A stretch of DNA of 64,000 nt from CAYSUS01 sp964434165 (GTDB taxonomy: Bacteria > Planctomycetota > Planctomycetia > Pirellulales > Thermoguttaceae): assembly GCA_964434165.1 (NCBI GenBank), contig CAYSUS010000027.1, forward strand, positions 1 through 64,000, read 5' to 3'. Below the pieces are notes generated by a model. The model made no database searches. It worked only from the letters and a program-made list of their open reading frames with translations, and had not been told where the DNA came from. The translations under genes were made by a program, and so were the position numbers. This document shows, piece after piece, positions 24,653 through 34,017 of the stretch. The number at the start of each line of letters is the position of its first letter. The first letter of the stretch is position 1.

Positions 24653-26086
24653 ATGCACGACCGATTCCCTTCCCTCGCTGACGCTTCGGGTTTCGTCGCC
24701 GCCGGCATCGTCGTCCTGACGGTTCTCGCCTGCGGAACGGCCGGCGCCGAGGGCCGTGCAGCGTGGACGCAGAGCTACGAAGCCGGCTACAACGATGCCA
24801 ACGGCGCCTATGCCGGCGGCTCGGAGATCATGCACCTGGTCGCGCACCAGGGCAAGCTCTATGCGGCCAACGGCTACTGGATGGACTCCCGCTGGACCGA
24901 TCCGCCCTACCAGGAAAAGCAGTCCGCCCAGGTGCTCCGCTTGGACTCCGCCGACGGCCGGTGGCAGGTCGATCTGGACACGGGCCGGGGCGGCGGGAAC
25001 GGCCTCCGCTACATGAAGGGCAACACCCTCAAGTCCATCACCTTCACGCGCGATGCGTTCGGCCATCCGCTGCATCGCCCTCGGCATCTGCTCGTGCTGG
25101 CAGCCGGGGCCCATGCGGATACGCGCGGCGTCGTCTCGGCCTGGGTTCGCTACGACACCGCCGGCACTTGGAAGCACGCGATCGTCCGGCGCGGACCGCG
25201 CAGCCGCGGCGTCCGATGGATCCCCCGCGACATGCAGGTCTATCGCGACAAGGTCACCGGCCGGGAGCGCCTGTTCCTGCTGGTCGGCAACCCGGGCATC
25301 CTCTCCGGCGTTTTCGATCCCTCGCAGCCGACCGGGATCCGCTGGGACGACACGGTCGAGTTCCCCAAGGATGGGCCGCTCCGCACTAGGCCGCTGGGCA
25401 TGGTCGAGGCCAACGGCGCACTGCTGTTCTCGGTCGGCGGCACCATCTATCGACGCGTGGACGGCCCGAAGCCTGCGTACACCAAGATCCTCGACCTGGG
25501 CGAGGCAAACGCCGACGTCGGCGGCATCCGTGGCCTCACGACCATCGCGAATCCCCGCGGACAGGGCGAGTCGCTGCTGTGCATCTGGGCCCCCGACGGC
25601 CGCTCCGCGGGGCGGATCAAGCGCCTCGACCCGGACGGCGCCGGCAACTATGCGGTCCATGATGAAGCCCGCCTCCGCGACCTGATCCGCGCGCACCTGG
25701 AAGTCGAGGTCGCCTATACGCTCGGGGCCCACAACGAGTTCTGCCCGGTCGTCCACCCGGGGACGGGCGAGACCGTGCACCTGGTCGGCATGCAAGGGAA
25801 CCTGCGCGGGGCCGATCAACTCACGTGGAAGGGGAGCCGGCTCTACGCCGGGGCGCTCTACGCCGTTCGCACCGCCCAGGGCGACTACCGCGTGCACGAG
25901 GTCAACGGGCCCTACGCGCCGGGCAGGCCGATCCTGGTGGCGCCGCGGACGTTCGCCGTCTCGCCTTTCGGCGACCACCTGCTGTTCGTCGCCGGGCACG
26001 ACGCCAGCGGCCATCCCTCGGACGACATGGCCTGGGTCTTCAAGGCGCCCCTGGACGCGGCGCTGGGGCGCAGCGCGGACCGTTAG
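24653..26086 (+). CDS. Exported beta-rich (propeller-like) hypothetical protein
   Basis: A 477-residue exported protein. A signal peptide (FVAAGIVVLTVLACGTAGA) is followed by repeated beta-strand units (EIMHLVAHQGKLYAANGYW, LGMVEANGALLFSVGGTIYR, HLVGMQGNLRGADQLTWKG) of the kind found in beta-propellers. No catalytic motif is evident. Two starts are possible, ATG 24653 (used here) or ATG 24611, which adds 14 residues; neither has a strong ribosome-binding site. A dispersed repeat lies in the first codons (24672-24692), so the n-region FPSLADASG is repeat-derived. Confidence 0.7.
   Translation: MHDRFPSLADASGFVAAGIVVLTVLACGTAGAEGRAAWTQSYEAGYNDANGAYAGGSEIMHLVAHQGKLYAANGYWMDSRWTDPPYQEKQSAQVLRLDSADGRWQVDLDTGRGGGNGLRYMKGNTLKSITFTRDAFGHPLHRPRHLLVLAAGAHADTRGVVSAWVRYDTAGTWKHAIVRRGPRSRGVRWIPRDMQVYRDKVTGRERLFLLVGNPGILSGVFDPSQPTGIRWDDTVEFPKDGPLRTRPLGMVEANGALLFSVGGTIYRRVDGPKPAYTKILDLGEANADVGGIRGLTTIANPRGQGESLLCIWAPDGRSAGRIKRLDPDGAGNYAVHDEARLRDLIRAHLEVEVAYTLGAHNEFCPVVHPGTGETVHLVGMQGNLRGADQLTWKGSRLYAGALYAVRTAQGDYRVHEVNGPYAPGRPILVAPRTFAVSPFGDHLLFVAGHDASGHPSDDMAWVFKAPLDAALGRSADR
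24672..24692 (-). repeat. Dispersed AACCCGAAGCGTCAGCGAGGG repeat, copy 3
   Basis: This is a reverse-orientation copy of the 8629 element. It falls within the N-terminal codons of the exported propeller-like protein, upstream of the hydrophobic signal core. Confidence 0.6.
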
Positions 26087-26236
26087 CCCGCCCAGAACTG
26101 CCGAAGAGGCTCCCACCCGACTGTCGCGCGGATCGCTCCGCGGTGCGGGCGATGCGGTCTGGCCTCTCGTGGCCCTGCGCCCTCTGCGCGGACCAGTGGG
26201 CCAGAAAGACCTACCGAGGGGGTATGGCCGACGCGT

Positions 26237-26393
26237 ATGCTCATGGCTCTCGTCTCTCGCGGGGCGATGCTGGCAGCCGTGGCCGTGTTGATCGGTGGCG
26301 CTCCCTCGCGGGGCGATCGGCCGAACAAGCCGCCCGTCAAGCGGTTCGTCCTGGCCGGGCATTCGAACAAGGAGGGCGCAACATGGCCATTAC
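26237..26393 (+). pseudogene. Sialate O-acetylesterase-like N-terminal relic
   Basis: From ATG 26237 the frame gives a signal peptide (LMALVSRGAMLAAVAVLIGG) and then VKRFVLAGHSNKEG. This matches the start of SASA/DUF303 SGNH-type carbohydrate esterases (FVLAGQSNMEG), where the Ser of GQSN is the nucleophile. Here Gln has become His, and homology stops within about 12 residues, at the end of the convergent heparinase-like gene. It is a truncated 5' end of an exported esterase. Confidence 0.65.
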
Positions 26394-26396
26394 CCG

Positions 26397-28409
26397 CTAC
26401 CGGTAACCGCCCATGCGCAGCCGCGTGCCGTCCCAGGTGTAGGTCTGCTTGCCGACTCGCAACTCGTTGCCGTGGGCCTGGGGCATCGGCGGGTCACCCC
26501 GGCTGAGGATCATCACGGCCGAGCCGCCGGCGAGTTCCTCGACCCAAATCCGCGAGAGTCGGGCGTCGCCGATCTGCTCTCGGCCCTTGTACGCCCAGCC
26601 CGGCTCGCGCCCGGTCCACTTGGTCCTGGCGTCGATCGGGTGCTTGGGGTTCTTCCAGGCGGGCGCGACGACGATCACCGCGGCCGCCCCGGCGCGGCCG
26701 CTGTAATCCACCGCGACGCTGTGCGGCTGCTTGTCGATCGTGAACGAGACGACGCCGCTGCCGTCCTTCTGCGGCTCGAACGCCGTGACCTCCGGCCGCC
26801 CCGCGCCCACGCCGAACTGGAAGCGAATCCCCAGCCCGAAGATCCCCAACGCCCCGCTCCTCGGCGAGCGCACGTAGCCGTGCCGCCCCTCGGGGTTGAG
26901 CAGGAAGCAAAACACGCAGTCGTCCGGGTCTTTCCAGTCGTTGCGGAAGATGCAGTAGCCGTGCAGCGTGTCCATGACGGCACGGGGCAGGACCTCGCGG
27001 GGGTTGATCGGCTCGAGATCCATCGGCCAGTGAGCCATGGTGACGACCATCTTGCTCGGGTAGTGCCAGACGCCGAAACTGTCGGGCTCGGACTTGCCGA
27101 GGCTCTGGCTCCACGTCCACAAGAGGGCGGCGCGGTGGCGGTCGTCGGGCAGGGCGCCGAATCCCTGGCCGAGCTCGCCGCCGTCGGTGTAGCCCCGATG
27201 GCCGAGCTTGTCGGCCGTGTAACCGCCGGCACCGCCCACGTGCGTGTACCACGGGGTGCCTTCCTCGTCCGAAATGATGCCCATCACCCACTTGAGCGTC
27301 AGCCACCGCGCTGCCGAGCCGGCGGGCGTATCCGGCGAGACGAAGTCCTTGCCCCACGCCACGCGCGCGGCGGAGAGAAACGGGATGAGCGTGGGGTTCG
27401 CTGCGATGTGCCCCGGCCCAAAGCCTTCGGAGAAATACGCCCTGTCGCCGAATCCCTCGGTGAGCAGCGTGTGCAGGTTGGCCTCCACGCGGGCGAGAAG
27501 CTCGTCCGCCCGGGCGGTGTCGATGCCGGGATCGCCTCGCACCGCCAACAGGGCGATCCCTGCCCCGCCCAGCGCAAAGCCATAGTGATTCGACCCAGGC
27601 GGATAGCCCGTGCCCTCGGCCGCAAAAGCCAGGCTCACTTTGCGGGCCTTGGTGTACTTCTGGTAGAACACCTCAGGCTTGTCGTACTCGAAGATTTCGC
27701 GGGCCACGCGCTCGCGGAAGTCAGGATCCCAGCCGTCGTAGCACAGGTCGTAGGCCAGGGCCACGTTCATCAGCAATGGCCCGGCGCGCATGGCCGTGCC
27801 CGGTCGCGTCCAGTTGAAGCGCGGGTCCATGTCGCTCTGGCCGAAGGTGAGCTTGATCCTGGCCAGCTCCTCGTCGCTCTTGCCGGCGTAGCCGAGCTCC
27901 CTCAGGTTGCGCTGGACCCCCTTTTCCGTCCATTGCTTCTGGACGGACAGGTGGTTCTTGATCTCCAGCAGCGAGACCGCATACAGCGTGTCGTCGAACA
28001 TCCGCTCCAGGCACGTGCGGGCCATGTCGGCGTACTTCTTCTCGCCGGTGAGCTGAAAGAGCATGCCGTATCCGGCCGGGTGCCCGATCGTGAAATGGCC
28101 TGGCCGGGTGCGGTCCATGGTCAGGTTGAGCGGGATAAGCTTCTCGAAACGCGGAAGCCGTTCGCCGCCGTTGCCGAGCAATTCGCGCAGGCGGGCCACC
28201 ATTCGCTTGCCCTGCGGCGTCTGCATCCTCTCGCGCAGGGCCGGCACCTCGTTCTTGCGGAAGAACAGGCGCGGATGCTCGGCGGGCTTGGGCGCCTGGA
28301 AGCCTTCGATCGTTGCGGGCCAGGGGCCCGGCTCGGCGGCATGGGCGGCGAGCGTCAGGAAGGACAATGCTAGCAGGAGGACGCTGAAGTACTTCGAAAC
28401 CTCCATCAT
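26397..28409 (-). CDS. Exported heparinase/alginate-lyase-like protein
   Basis: A 670-residue exported protein with signal peptide SVLLLALSFLTLAAHAAE. The first half is alpha-helical (HPRLFFRKNEVPALRERM near residue 45, a phrase typical of heparinase II/III-like and alginate-lyase proteins; FTIGHPAGYGMLFQLTGEKK; GSNHYGFALGGAGIALLAVR). The second half is beta-rich (WPMDLEPINPREVLPRAV onward). This alpha/alpha-toroid plus beta-sandwich layout is that of polysaccharide lyases, which cleave uronic-acid polymers by beta-elimination. Tyr and His residues that could be catalytic are present, but I cannot assign them. The frame overlaps no other gene, and the start is ATG 28409 or 28406. Confidence 0.65.
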   Translation of the reverse strand: MMEVSKYFSVLLLALSFLTLAAHAAEPGPWPATIEGFQAPKPAEHPRLFFRKNEVPALRERMQTPQGKRMVARLRELLGNGGERLPRFEKLIPLNLTMDRTRPGHFTIGHPAGYGMLFQLTGEKKYADMARTCLERMFDDTLYAVSLLEIKNHLSVQKQWTEKGVQRNLRELGYAGKSDEELARIKLTFGQSDMDPRFNWTRPGTAMRAGPLLMNVALAYDLCYDGWDPDFRERVAREIFEYDKPEVFYQKYTKARKVSLAFAAEGTGYPPGSNHYGFALGGAGIALLAVRGDPGIDTARADELLARVEANLHTLLTEGFGDRAYFSEGFGPGHIAANPTLIPFLSAARVAWGKDFVSPDTPAGSAARWLTLKWVMGIISDEEGTPWYTHVGGAGGYTADKLGHRGYTDGGELGQGFGALPDDRHRAALLWTWSQSLGKSEPDSFGVWHYPSKMVVTMAHWPMDLEPINPREVLPRAVMDTLHGYCIFRNDWKDPDDCVFCFLLNPEGRHGYVRSPRSGALGIFGLGIRFQFGVGAGRPEVTAFEPQKDGSGVVSFTIDKQPHSVAVDYSGRAGAAAVIVVAPAWKNPKHPIDARTKWTGREPGWAYKGREQIGDARLSRIWVEELAGGSAVMILSRGDPPMPQAHGNELRVGKQTYTWDGTRLRMGGYR

Positions 28410-28508
28410 GTCGAGCCTCCAAGAACACCGGACTGGACTCGCGCTCGCTCATGGACTGCTAGTGCACGAGAGCACGTCCCGAGCGGTCGCACGAACCGGG
28501 GATTGGGC

Positions 28509-31500
28509 CTATTCCCCGCCCATGCACACCATGCGGCCATCGGCCAGCGCGATGAACAGGCGCCCGCCGGCCGCCGCCATGCCGTCCCACGCGGGCGGGG
28601 CATCCAGCTTGTACTCGGCGAGCTTCTCGCCGCTGGTAGCCGAAGCGGCCCAGAGGACACCGCCCATGCGGCCCTCGTAGGCCTTGGCCAGGTCGTCGGG
28701 CGGAAACACGACGGGCGTGCCGGCGACGAACAGCACGTCGCCGGCCAGTACCATGGCCTTGCCGGTCACCGGGACGTGCTCGCTCCATCGCTCGGTGGCC
28801 GTGGTCGGCGGGGGCCTCCTGGTTCGCTTCTTCCTATTCTTGCCTGCGTCGGCCGCCGGCTTCCTCCGCTTCTTCTCGGCCGGCGCCGCGTCGCGGGCGG
28901 TCTCCGAAAACGTCCCCGCGAAGAGCGTGTATCCGTGGGGTCGCGGATCGAAGTTCGAGGCCCGGCCCGGCGAGTAGCCGCGCACCTCGTAGAAGTCCTT
29001 GCCGTCGAGGACCAGGATGTCGCCGTGCGCGGCCCCGCGCGACGCCGGGATGTCGTAGCGGATCGTCGTGTCGATCGAATAGAAGGTGCGATGATGCGGG
29101 ATCGACTCCAGGAAGCCGGCCGAAGGGATCATGTGCGCGGGACGCGGATCCTGGGCCGCAAGCGGCGTCAGGTCGGGCCGGAAGGCCTGGTGCCTGAGGT
29201 ACAGCAGCTCGCCGTCGGTGAAGAAGACGTCGGCCTTGAAGCCGTCGATGCCGTTGCCCGACGAGAGCTGACTGGTGAGGATCGGGAACCCGTCCTCGCC
29301 GTAGGGGCCGTACATGTGCCGGCGGTGGACCACGCGCCCCGTGCGCGGATCGAGCCCGTAGAGGAAAACGCCGCCGTCGAGGAACGAGTTGCGCCCTGCG
29401 GCGAAGTAGGCCACGTCGTCCTTCACGAGGATGCTGCCGCAGACGGGCCACGCCGATTCGAGCTGTCCGTACGCGCAGATCAAGCGATCGGGCAGCGCGC
29501 GGAAACGCCACGCCAGCTCCCCGTCCGACGCCCTCAGGCAGTACACCCAGCCGTCTCGGGACCCAAACAGCAGCAGCCCGCGGCAAAACGTGGGCGGGGA
29601 ATCGACCCGGGCCCCGGTCGTATAGCGCCACAGCTCGCGCCCGTCCTTCGCGTCGAGCGCGCACACGGCGTGGGCGTCGACGTCGGCCACAAAGACCTTG
29701 TCCGCCGCGATGACCGGCGCGCTGGCCCTGGTGGACAGCCGGGTTTCCCAGCAGGTCTTCAGATCCGCCGGCGTCTTGGCTCGCGTCACGCCGCTGCGCT
29801 CCTTGTCGCTGCGGAAAGTTGGCCAATCGCCGTCGGCGTTCGCGTCTTCGGACTTGGCGTCGAAAGCGGGCCCCTTCTCGAGCTGCGGCTTCTCGGCCAC
29901 GTCGATCGGCTGGGGGGAGGACTCCAAGCCCGGCTCCGGGGCCAGCGCGTTCATCGCATTGAGCATCACCCAGTTGCAGCAGGAACAGGCCGGCGGCCCC
30001 AGGTACAACAGCCCGTTGCAGGGCAGATGGCCGATGCCGCACGTGCTGCGGGCCCAGGGGTGCGGGAACTCGCCCTCTTCGTGGAGGCCGAGGAAGTCGC
30101 TCCCTCCGGTCTTCGTGTTGATGTACCAGCAGTCGGTGATCCGGTTCCGATAGCAGCGGTCGTGGCCCATCGGGCCCATCATCTTCTGGCTCAGCGTCTT
30201 GACGATCTCGCCGGTCTTCGGATCGTGCCCGTTGTAGTACGACGACCAGACCAGGCCGTTCGCCACGTACAGGTCGGGGGCCTTGAAATGGTTGAGCTTG
30301 GCGTTGGCCGTCCACATCTCCTCGCCGTCGGCCAGGGCAAAGGCCGTGACCTTCCTCGCGTCGGCCAGGTACACCGCGTCGTCGGAAAGCACCAGCGAGG
30401 GCGACATGCCCGGCTGCTTCGGCTTGACGTAGTCGATGGCCACGCGCCACTTCTCCTTGCCGGTCTCTCGGTCGAGGCAGACCAGGGCTTCGAGCGTGGA
30501 GAAGACGGCCACCTTGCCCTTGACGGCCAGCGAGGTCCCCTGATAGCCCTCGGTGTCGCTGCCCGACTTCTCCCACAGCTTCTCGCCCGAGTCCAACTCC
30601 ACCGCCAGGATCGAGCTCTTGGGATCGGCCAGCTTGGGGATCTCGGGGCCGTAGGCCCGGCGGTGGAACTGGCTGCTGCCCAGGCCGCCGTGCGGGTTAC
30701 CGATCCCCAGCGTGTCCGTGGGATCGCCCACGACCGCATAGAGCACGCCGCGGTCGAGCGCGAACTCCTGGGTCCGCTCCGTTCCCTGGTACGTTTCGAG
30801 CACCTCGCCCGTGGCGGCGTCGAAGGCCGTGACCGGGGCGTCCCAGCCCGGCGTGCAATAGACCCTATCCCCCAGGGCCACGAGCCGCCGCTGAAGCTGG
30901 GCCGGCGTGTACTTGATGTAGATGTTCACCGGGTGCCAGTCGGGAAACGGGCGCTGCCAGAGCACGATCCCGTTGAAAGCGTCGCGCGCGACCAGGGTGA
31001 ACTTGCCAGGCAGGGCCGGGTGCTCGGCCGATCCCTGGTCCTCGATCGTGAACACGCGTCCTCCCGACGAAACGAAACTGGTGATCGACGGCATGGTCAG
31101 GTGCGAACGCGTCCACTGCGGCTCGCCGATCCACTGGGAGCGCCGCGGCGGGCCGACCACGCGGTCACGGGCCACGGCGTTGTTGTCCGCGTCGTGGAAG
31201 TGCTGCTGCCACTCGTCGATCTCGTCGGGCCACGGCTTGACCGTCTTGGTCCAGTTCTCGCCTTGCTTGACGTACGCAAGGCCCCGCGGCGCGAGGACGC
31301 GCATGATCTCTTCGCGCGACACCGCGCCCGGGTCCTCGACCACGATCAGGTTAACGAGGTTGTCCACGTAGGGGAGTCGCTTTCCCGAGAGCCGCTCGAT
31401 CGACACGCCTCCGTACAGCCCTTGCGACCGGATGTGCTGGCGCGCGGCCTCGACGTTCTGTGGATCGGCATCGAGGCCCTGGACCAGGAAGCGGTCACCA

Positions 31501-31715
31501 GCCATAAGCGCGGCGGTCAGTCGGCCGTCGCCGCAGCCCAGATGCACGATCAGCCCTCCGGTCGCGCCAGTGTCGGTCCGGATCTGCCGGGCGAATCGCT
31601 TGACGTCCGGCTCGAGCCGTTCCGCCGCACGCGGCACCGACGCGCACGCCAGATGCGCGACAAGGCTGACAGCCCCTACTCGAATGACAAAGCCGATACG
31701 CACGGTCCGGATCAT
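28509..31715 (-). CDS. Exported methyltransferase-PQQ beta-propeller fusion
   Basis: A 1068-residue protein. It has a signal peptide (VRIGFVIRVGAVSLVAHLAC), then a Rossmann SAM-methyltransferase-like domain at about residues 30-140 (LIVHLGCGDGRLTAAL, GLDADPQNVEAAR, VVEDPGAVSREEIMRVLAP). A very large PQQ-type beta-propeller follows (repeats such as LVCLDRETGKEKWRVA, VCALDAKDGRELWRYTTGA, VYCLRASDGELAWRFRALP). A Lys/Arg-rich insertion (EKKRRKPAADAGKNRKKRTR) lies near the end, and the CSCC motif near residue 580 is unusual. The methyltransferase Gly-rich loop is kept, but SAM is not expected outside the cytoplasm, so its activity there is doubtful. Start ATG 31715 begins the signal peptide. Confidence 0.82.
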   Translation of the reverse strand: MIRTVRIGFVIRVGAVSLVAHLACASVPRAAERLEPDVKRFARQIRTDTGATGGLIVHLGCGDGRLTAALMAGDRFLVQGLDADPQNVEAARQHIRSQGLYGGVSIERLSGKRLPYVDNLVNLIVVEDPGAVSREEIMRVLAPRGLAYVKQGENWTKTVKPWPDEIDEWQQHFHDADNNAVARDRVVGPPRRSQWIGEPQWTRSHLTMPSITSFVSSGGRVFTIEDQGSAEHPALPGKFTLVARDAFNGIVLWQRPFPDWHPVNIYIKYTPAQLQRRLVALGDRVYCTPGWDAPVTAFDAATGEVLETYQGTERTQEFALDRGVLYAVVGDPTDTLGIGNPHGGLGSSQFHRRAYGPEIPKLADPKSSILAVELDSGEKLWEKSGSDTEGYQGTSLAVKGKVAVFSTLEALVCLDRETGKEKWRVAIDYVKPKQPGMSPSLVLSDDAVYLADARKVTAFALADGEEMWTANAKLNHFKAPDLYVANGLVWSSYYNGHDPKTGEIVKTLSQKMMGPMGHDRCYRNRITDCWYINTKTGGSDFLGLHEEGEFPHPWARSTCGIGHLPCNGLLYLGPPACSCCNWVMLNAMNALAPEPGLESSPQPIDVAEKPQLEKGPAFDAKSEDANADGDWPTFRSDKERSGVTRAKTPADLKTCWETRLSTRASAPVIAADKVFVADVDAHAVCALDAKDGRELWRYTTGARVDSPPTFCRGLLLFGSRDGWVYCLRASDGELAWRFRALPDRLICAYGQLESAWPVCGSILVKDDVAYFAAGRNSFLDGGVFLYGLDPRTGRVVHRRHMYGPYGEDGFPILTSQLSSGNGIDGFKADVFFTDGELLYLRHQAFRPDLTPLAAQDPRPAHMIPSAGFLESIPHHRTFYSIDTTIRYDIPASRGAAHGDILVLDGKDFYEVRGYSPGRASNFDPRPHGYTLFAGTFSETARDAAPAEKKRRKPAADAGKNRKKRTRRPPPTTATERWSEHVPVTGKAMVLAGDVLFVAGTPVVFPPDDLAKAYEGRMGGVLWAASATSGEKLAEYKLDAPPAWDGMAAAGGRLFIALADGRMVCMGGE

Positions 31716-32121
31716 GATTCTGTCTCCTGCACGGCACGGAGTGGCGCCCTGGAAACCGGCCCGAAGCGGCCCCCGCGAGCCCGCGAATATCATCCCATTC
31801 CGCCGCGGCCCGTGCAACCGCCCCGGGAAACCCGGCCGCAGCCCCTCGCCACTGGCCGGGTGTCCTCTGGCGGGCCCCAAACCCGGCGCCCGTCAGGGAG
31901 CGGTCCGTAACGAATGGCTCGGGTCCGTGCGCGGCGGGACGGGTCCTGACGATTGTGCGGCCGCCCCGCCGGCGCACGCGCCCTATGTTTGAGTTGAGGC
32001 CTCCGAGGAGGCCGCGGGCAGGGCAGGACGGCTCTCGGCATTCCTGTCGCGGGGCGGGCGCCCCTTCCACCTCCCGGCGCCGGCACGCCGAGGCAGCAAC
32101 TAACACCGCGGGAGATACGGC
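31716..32121. other. Divergent spacer
   Basis: About 400 bases between the minus-strand propeller fusion and a plus-strand membrane protein. It must contain both promoters, but I see no strong hexamer pair. GCGGGAGATACGGC immediately before 32122 can serve as ribosome-binding site. No gene is supported here. Confidence 0.4.
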
Positions 32122-32667
32122 ATGTACGCACCAGCCAGAAGCGCTCCGTTTACGCGCACCGTGCCCCAATTACAGATCATCATCGTCGGCCTTCTCGTCG
32201 GCTTTCTGGCCTTCCTGGCCGTCGCCGCCTATGTGGTCCAGTCTGGCGAGATCGCGTGCGATCCGAGGGAAGTCAGGGCGATGACCCTCATGTGCCTGGT
32301 CGCCACGGCGATGATCGTCGTCGGCTATCTAGTGACCTCGGCGATGCTCGCCGTTTTGCTGCGAAAGATGCGACAGCGGTGCTCGAAGCAGCCGTACGGC
32401 GCTGCACCGGAGGAGGGCGTCACCGACCGCGATCGTCTCTGGCGGTTCTACTTCGTCAGCACGATCGCCGGCGCCGGGTTGCTGCACAGCGGCGCGCTGT
32501 TCTGCGTCGTGGGATACATGGTCACGCAGGCGCTGATTCCGTTGGTGCTGGGCGCGGCGCTGGTGCTTGGGGTCGCCCTGAAGATCCCGACGCAGTCCCG
32601 AGTGGACGCGTGGCTGGACGAGCAGCTCCGCCTCTTGCGCGAGGAGCGGCAGCTCGCGGGGAGGTAG
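32122..32667 (+). CDS. Four-helix membrane protein, function unknown
   Basis: A 181-residue protein with four hydrophobic segments: about residues 19-42, 53-78, 112-129 and 131-152. The loop between the second and third is basic then acidic (LRKMRQRCSKQ, EEGVTDRDRLWRF), and the C-terminus is a charged amphipathic helix (RVDAWLDEQLRLLREERQL). No enzymatic motif is visible. It ends 64 bases before an inverted repeat that also serves the convergent DUF1080 gene. Confidence 0.72.
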   Translation: MYAPARSAPFTRTVPQLQIIIVGLLVGFLAFLAVAAYVVQSGEIACDPREVRAMTLMCLVATAMIVVGYLVTSAMLAVLLRKMRQRCSKQPYGAAPEEGVTDRDRLWRFYFVSTIAGAGLLHSGALFCVVGYMVTQALIPLVLGAALVLGVALKIPTQSRVDAWLDEQLRLLREERQLAGR

Positions 32668-32731
32668 GAATCGGCCGAGACTTCTGGAGTCTTCAAGACT
32701 TCGGAAGTCTTTCAGCCGCCCTCACCCCAGC

Positions 32732-32757
32732 CCCCTCTCCCGCAGGCGGGAGAGGGG
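32732..32757. terminator. CCCTCTCCCG/CGGGAGAGGG hairpin between convergent genes
   Basis: A perfect 11-base-pair stem (CCCCTCTCCCG at 32732-32742 with CGGGAGAGGGG at 32747-32757), four-base loop. It lies between two convergent genes, so it could terminate both, although no T tract follows. The same stem recurs at 49762-49783 inside an operon, so it is also a dispersed repeat. Confidence 0.5.
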
Positions 32758-32820
32758 AGCACGCGACCACACCACTCACCGACCCACCCAGTAACCCAAT
32801 AACTCAGTCACCAACACCGC

Positions 32821-34017
32821 CTACCTTTCCGCCATCTCCCCGATCCGCAGGTTGCGGAACGATAGGTCCGTGGTTGGATCGTGCCCCTGGATCTGGATCG
32901 TGCCGGCCTTCAGGCGCAGGCCCCGGCGCGGATTCTCGTGGGGCTCGCGCGTGTCGGTCCAGTCGGAGACCTGGTAGCCGTTGACCCAGCAGGCCATGTG
33001 CGGGCCGCCGGCGTGGATCGTCAACGTGAACCAGGTGAAGTCGTCGGCCACCACCTTACGGGCGTTCTGGCGGCGGAAGATCCCCCCCGTGCCGCAGTCC
33101 TGCGGCTTGGTGCGATCGCCGTCCTTGTACCCGTTCTGGATCTGGCACTCGTAGCCGTTCATCGTGTCGCCGGGGATGCAGCGGAAGAAGATGCCCGAGT
33201 TGAGGGCTTTGCCGTTGACGAAGACGTCGAGCTGCATGGTGAAGTCGGCGTACTTGCCCTGGGTTTCGAGCTGCCCGCGTCCGTCCTTGACGTTCAGGTA
33301 GCCCTCGGGCGTGACCGTGAACTTGCTGGCCATGTCGGGGTACTCCTTCCAGCCGGTGAGGTCCTTGCCGTTGAACAGGCTCTTGGGGCCCAGAGGCTTG
33401 AGCTTGACGTTGCGGAACTCGACCTTGCCCGAGTTGAGCTGCAAGCCGATGTGCCCACGGCGGACCGGCTTGGGGTCTTCGTAGTCGAGCACCTCGCGGC
33501 CGTCGAGCTTGACGGCGAGCTTGCCGCCGCAGGCGGTCACCTCGAACCGCTGCCAGTCCGTGGAGGTCTTGATCCCCTCGGCCTTCTTGCGCTGGACGAA
33601 GCTGCCGGTGGGGAAGGAGTTATCGGCCGGGTCCGCGATGTTCAGCTCGTAGCAGTCGGTCTTCACGTCGCCCGGATCGGCCAGCGTGCGGAGGAACACG
33701 CCGCTGTTGGCGCCCTGGGCCGCGCGGAAATCGACGACCAGCTCGTAGTCGGCGAACTGGCTGGTGGTCAAGAGCAGGCCCTTCTCTCCGTCGCTCACCG
33801 CGATCGCCCCGTCAGCCACCTTCCAGTCGGCCTTGCTGGTCGGCTCCCATCCAAACAGCGAGTGGCCGTCGAACAAGAGAATCCAGCCTTCGGCGATCTC
33901 CTCGGGCGAGAGCGTGTTGGGCTTCGTCTCCGCCGAGAACGCCGGGCACGCGGGCGCAAGCAGGATCACGGTCGCGATCGAGGTCAGGACAGGGCTTCGC
34001 AGGAAACGGTTCATCAT
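32821..34017 (-). CDS. Exported protein with two DUF1080 (3-keto-disaccharide hydrolase) domains
   Basis: A 398-residue exported protein. A signal peptide (VLTSIATVILLAPACPAFS) is followed by two concanavalin-like DUF1080 domains. The first, about residues 40-215, contains GWILLFDGHSLFGWEPT, NSGVFLRTLADPGD and CYELNIADP. The second, about 215-395, contains SLFNGKDLTGWKEYPD, NSGIFFRCIPGDTMNGYECQ and LSFRNLRI. Some DUF1080 proteins hydrolyse 3-keto-glycosides. Tandem copies are common in planctomycetes. It is convergent with the membrane protein gene. Start ATG 34017 is used; 34014 is equivalent. Confidence 0.9.
   Translation of the reverse strand: MMNRFLRSPVLTSIATVILLAPACPAFSAETKPNTLSPEEIAEGWILLFDGHSLFGWEPTSKADWKVADGAIAVSDGEKGLLLTTSQFADYELVVDFRAAQGANSGVFLRTLADPGDVKTDCYELNIADPADNSFPTGSFVQRKKAEGIKTSTDWQRFEVTACGGKLAVKLDGREVLDYEDPKPVRRGHIGLQLNSGKVEFRNVKLKPLGPKSLFNGKDLTGWKEYPDMASKFTVTPEGYLNVKDGRGQLETQGKYADFTMQLDVFVNGKALNSGIFFRCIPGDTMNGYECQIQNGYKDGDRTKPQDCGTGGIFRRQNARKVVADDFTWFTLTIHAGGPHMACWVNGYQVSDWTDTREPHENPRRGLRLKAGTIQIQGHDPTTDLSFRNLRIGEMAER

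Noticed and set aside
28503..31910. Plus-strand open frame of 1135 codons
   Set aside because: It is the exact antisense of the methyltransferase-PQQ fusion, lacks any recognisable domain and is rich in Arg/Gly/His/Pro, as expected from reading high-GC codons backwards.
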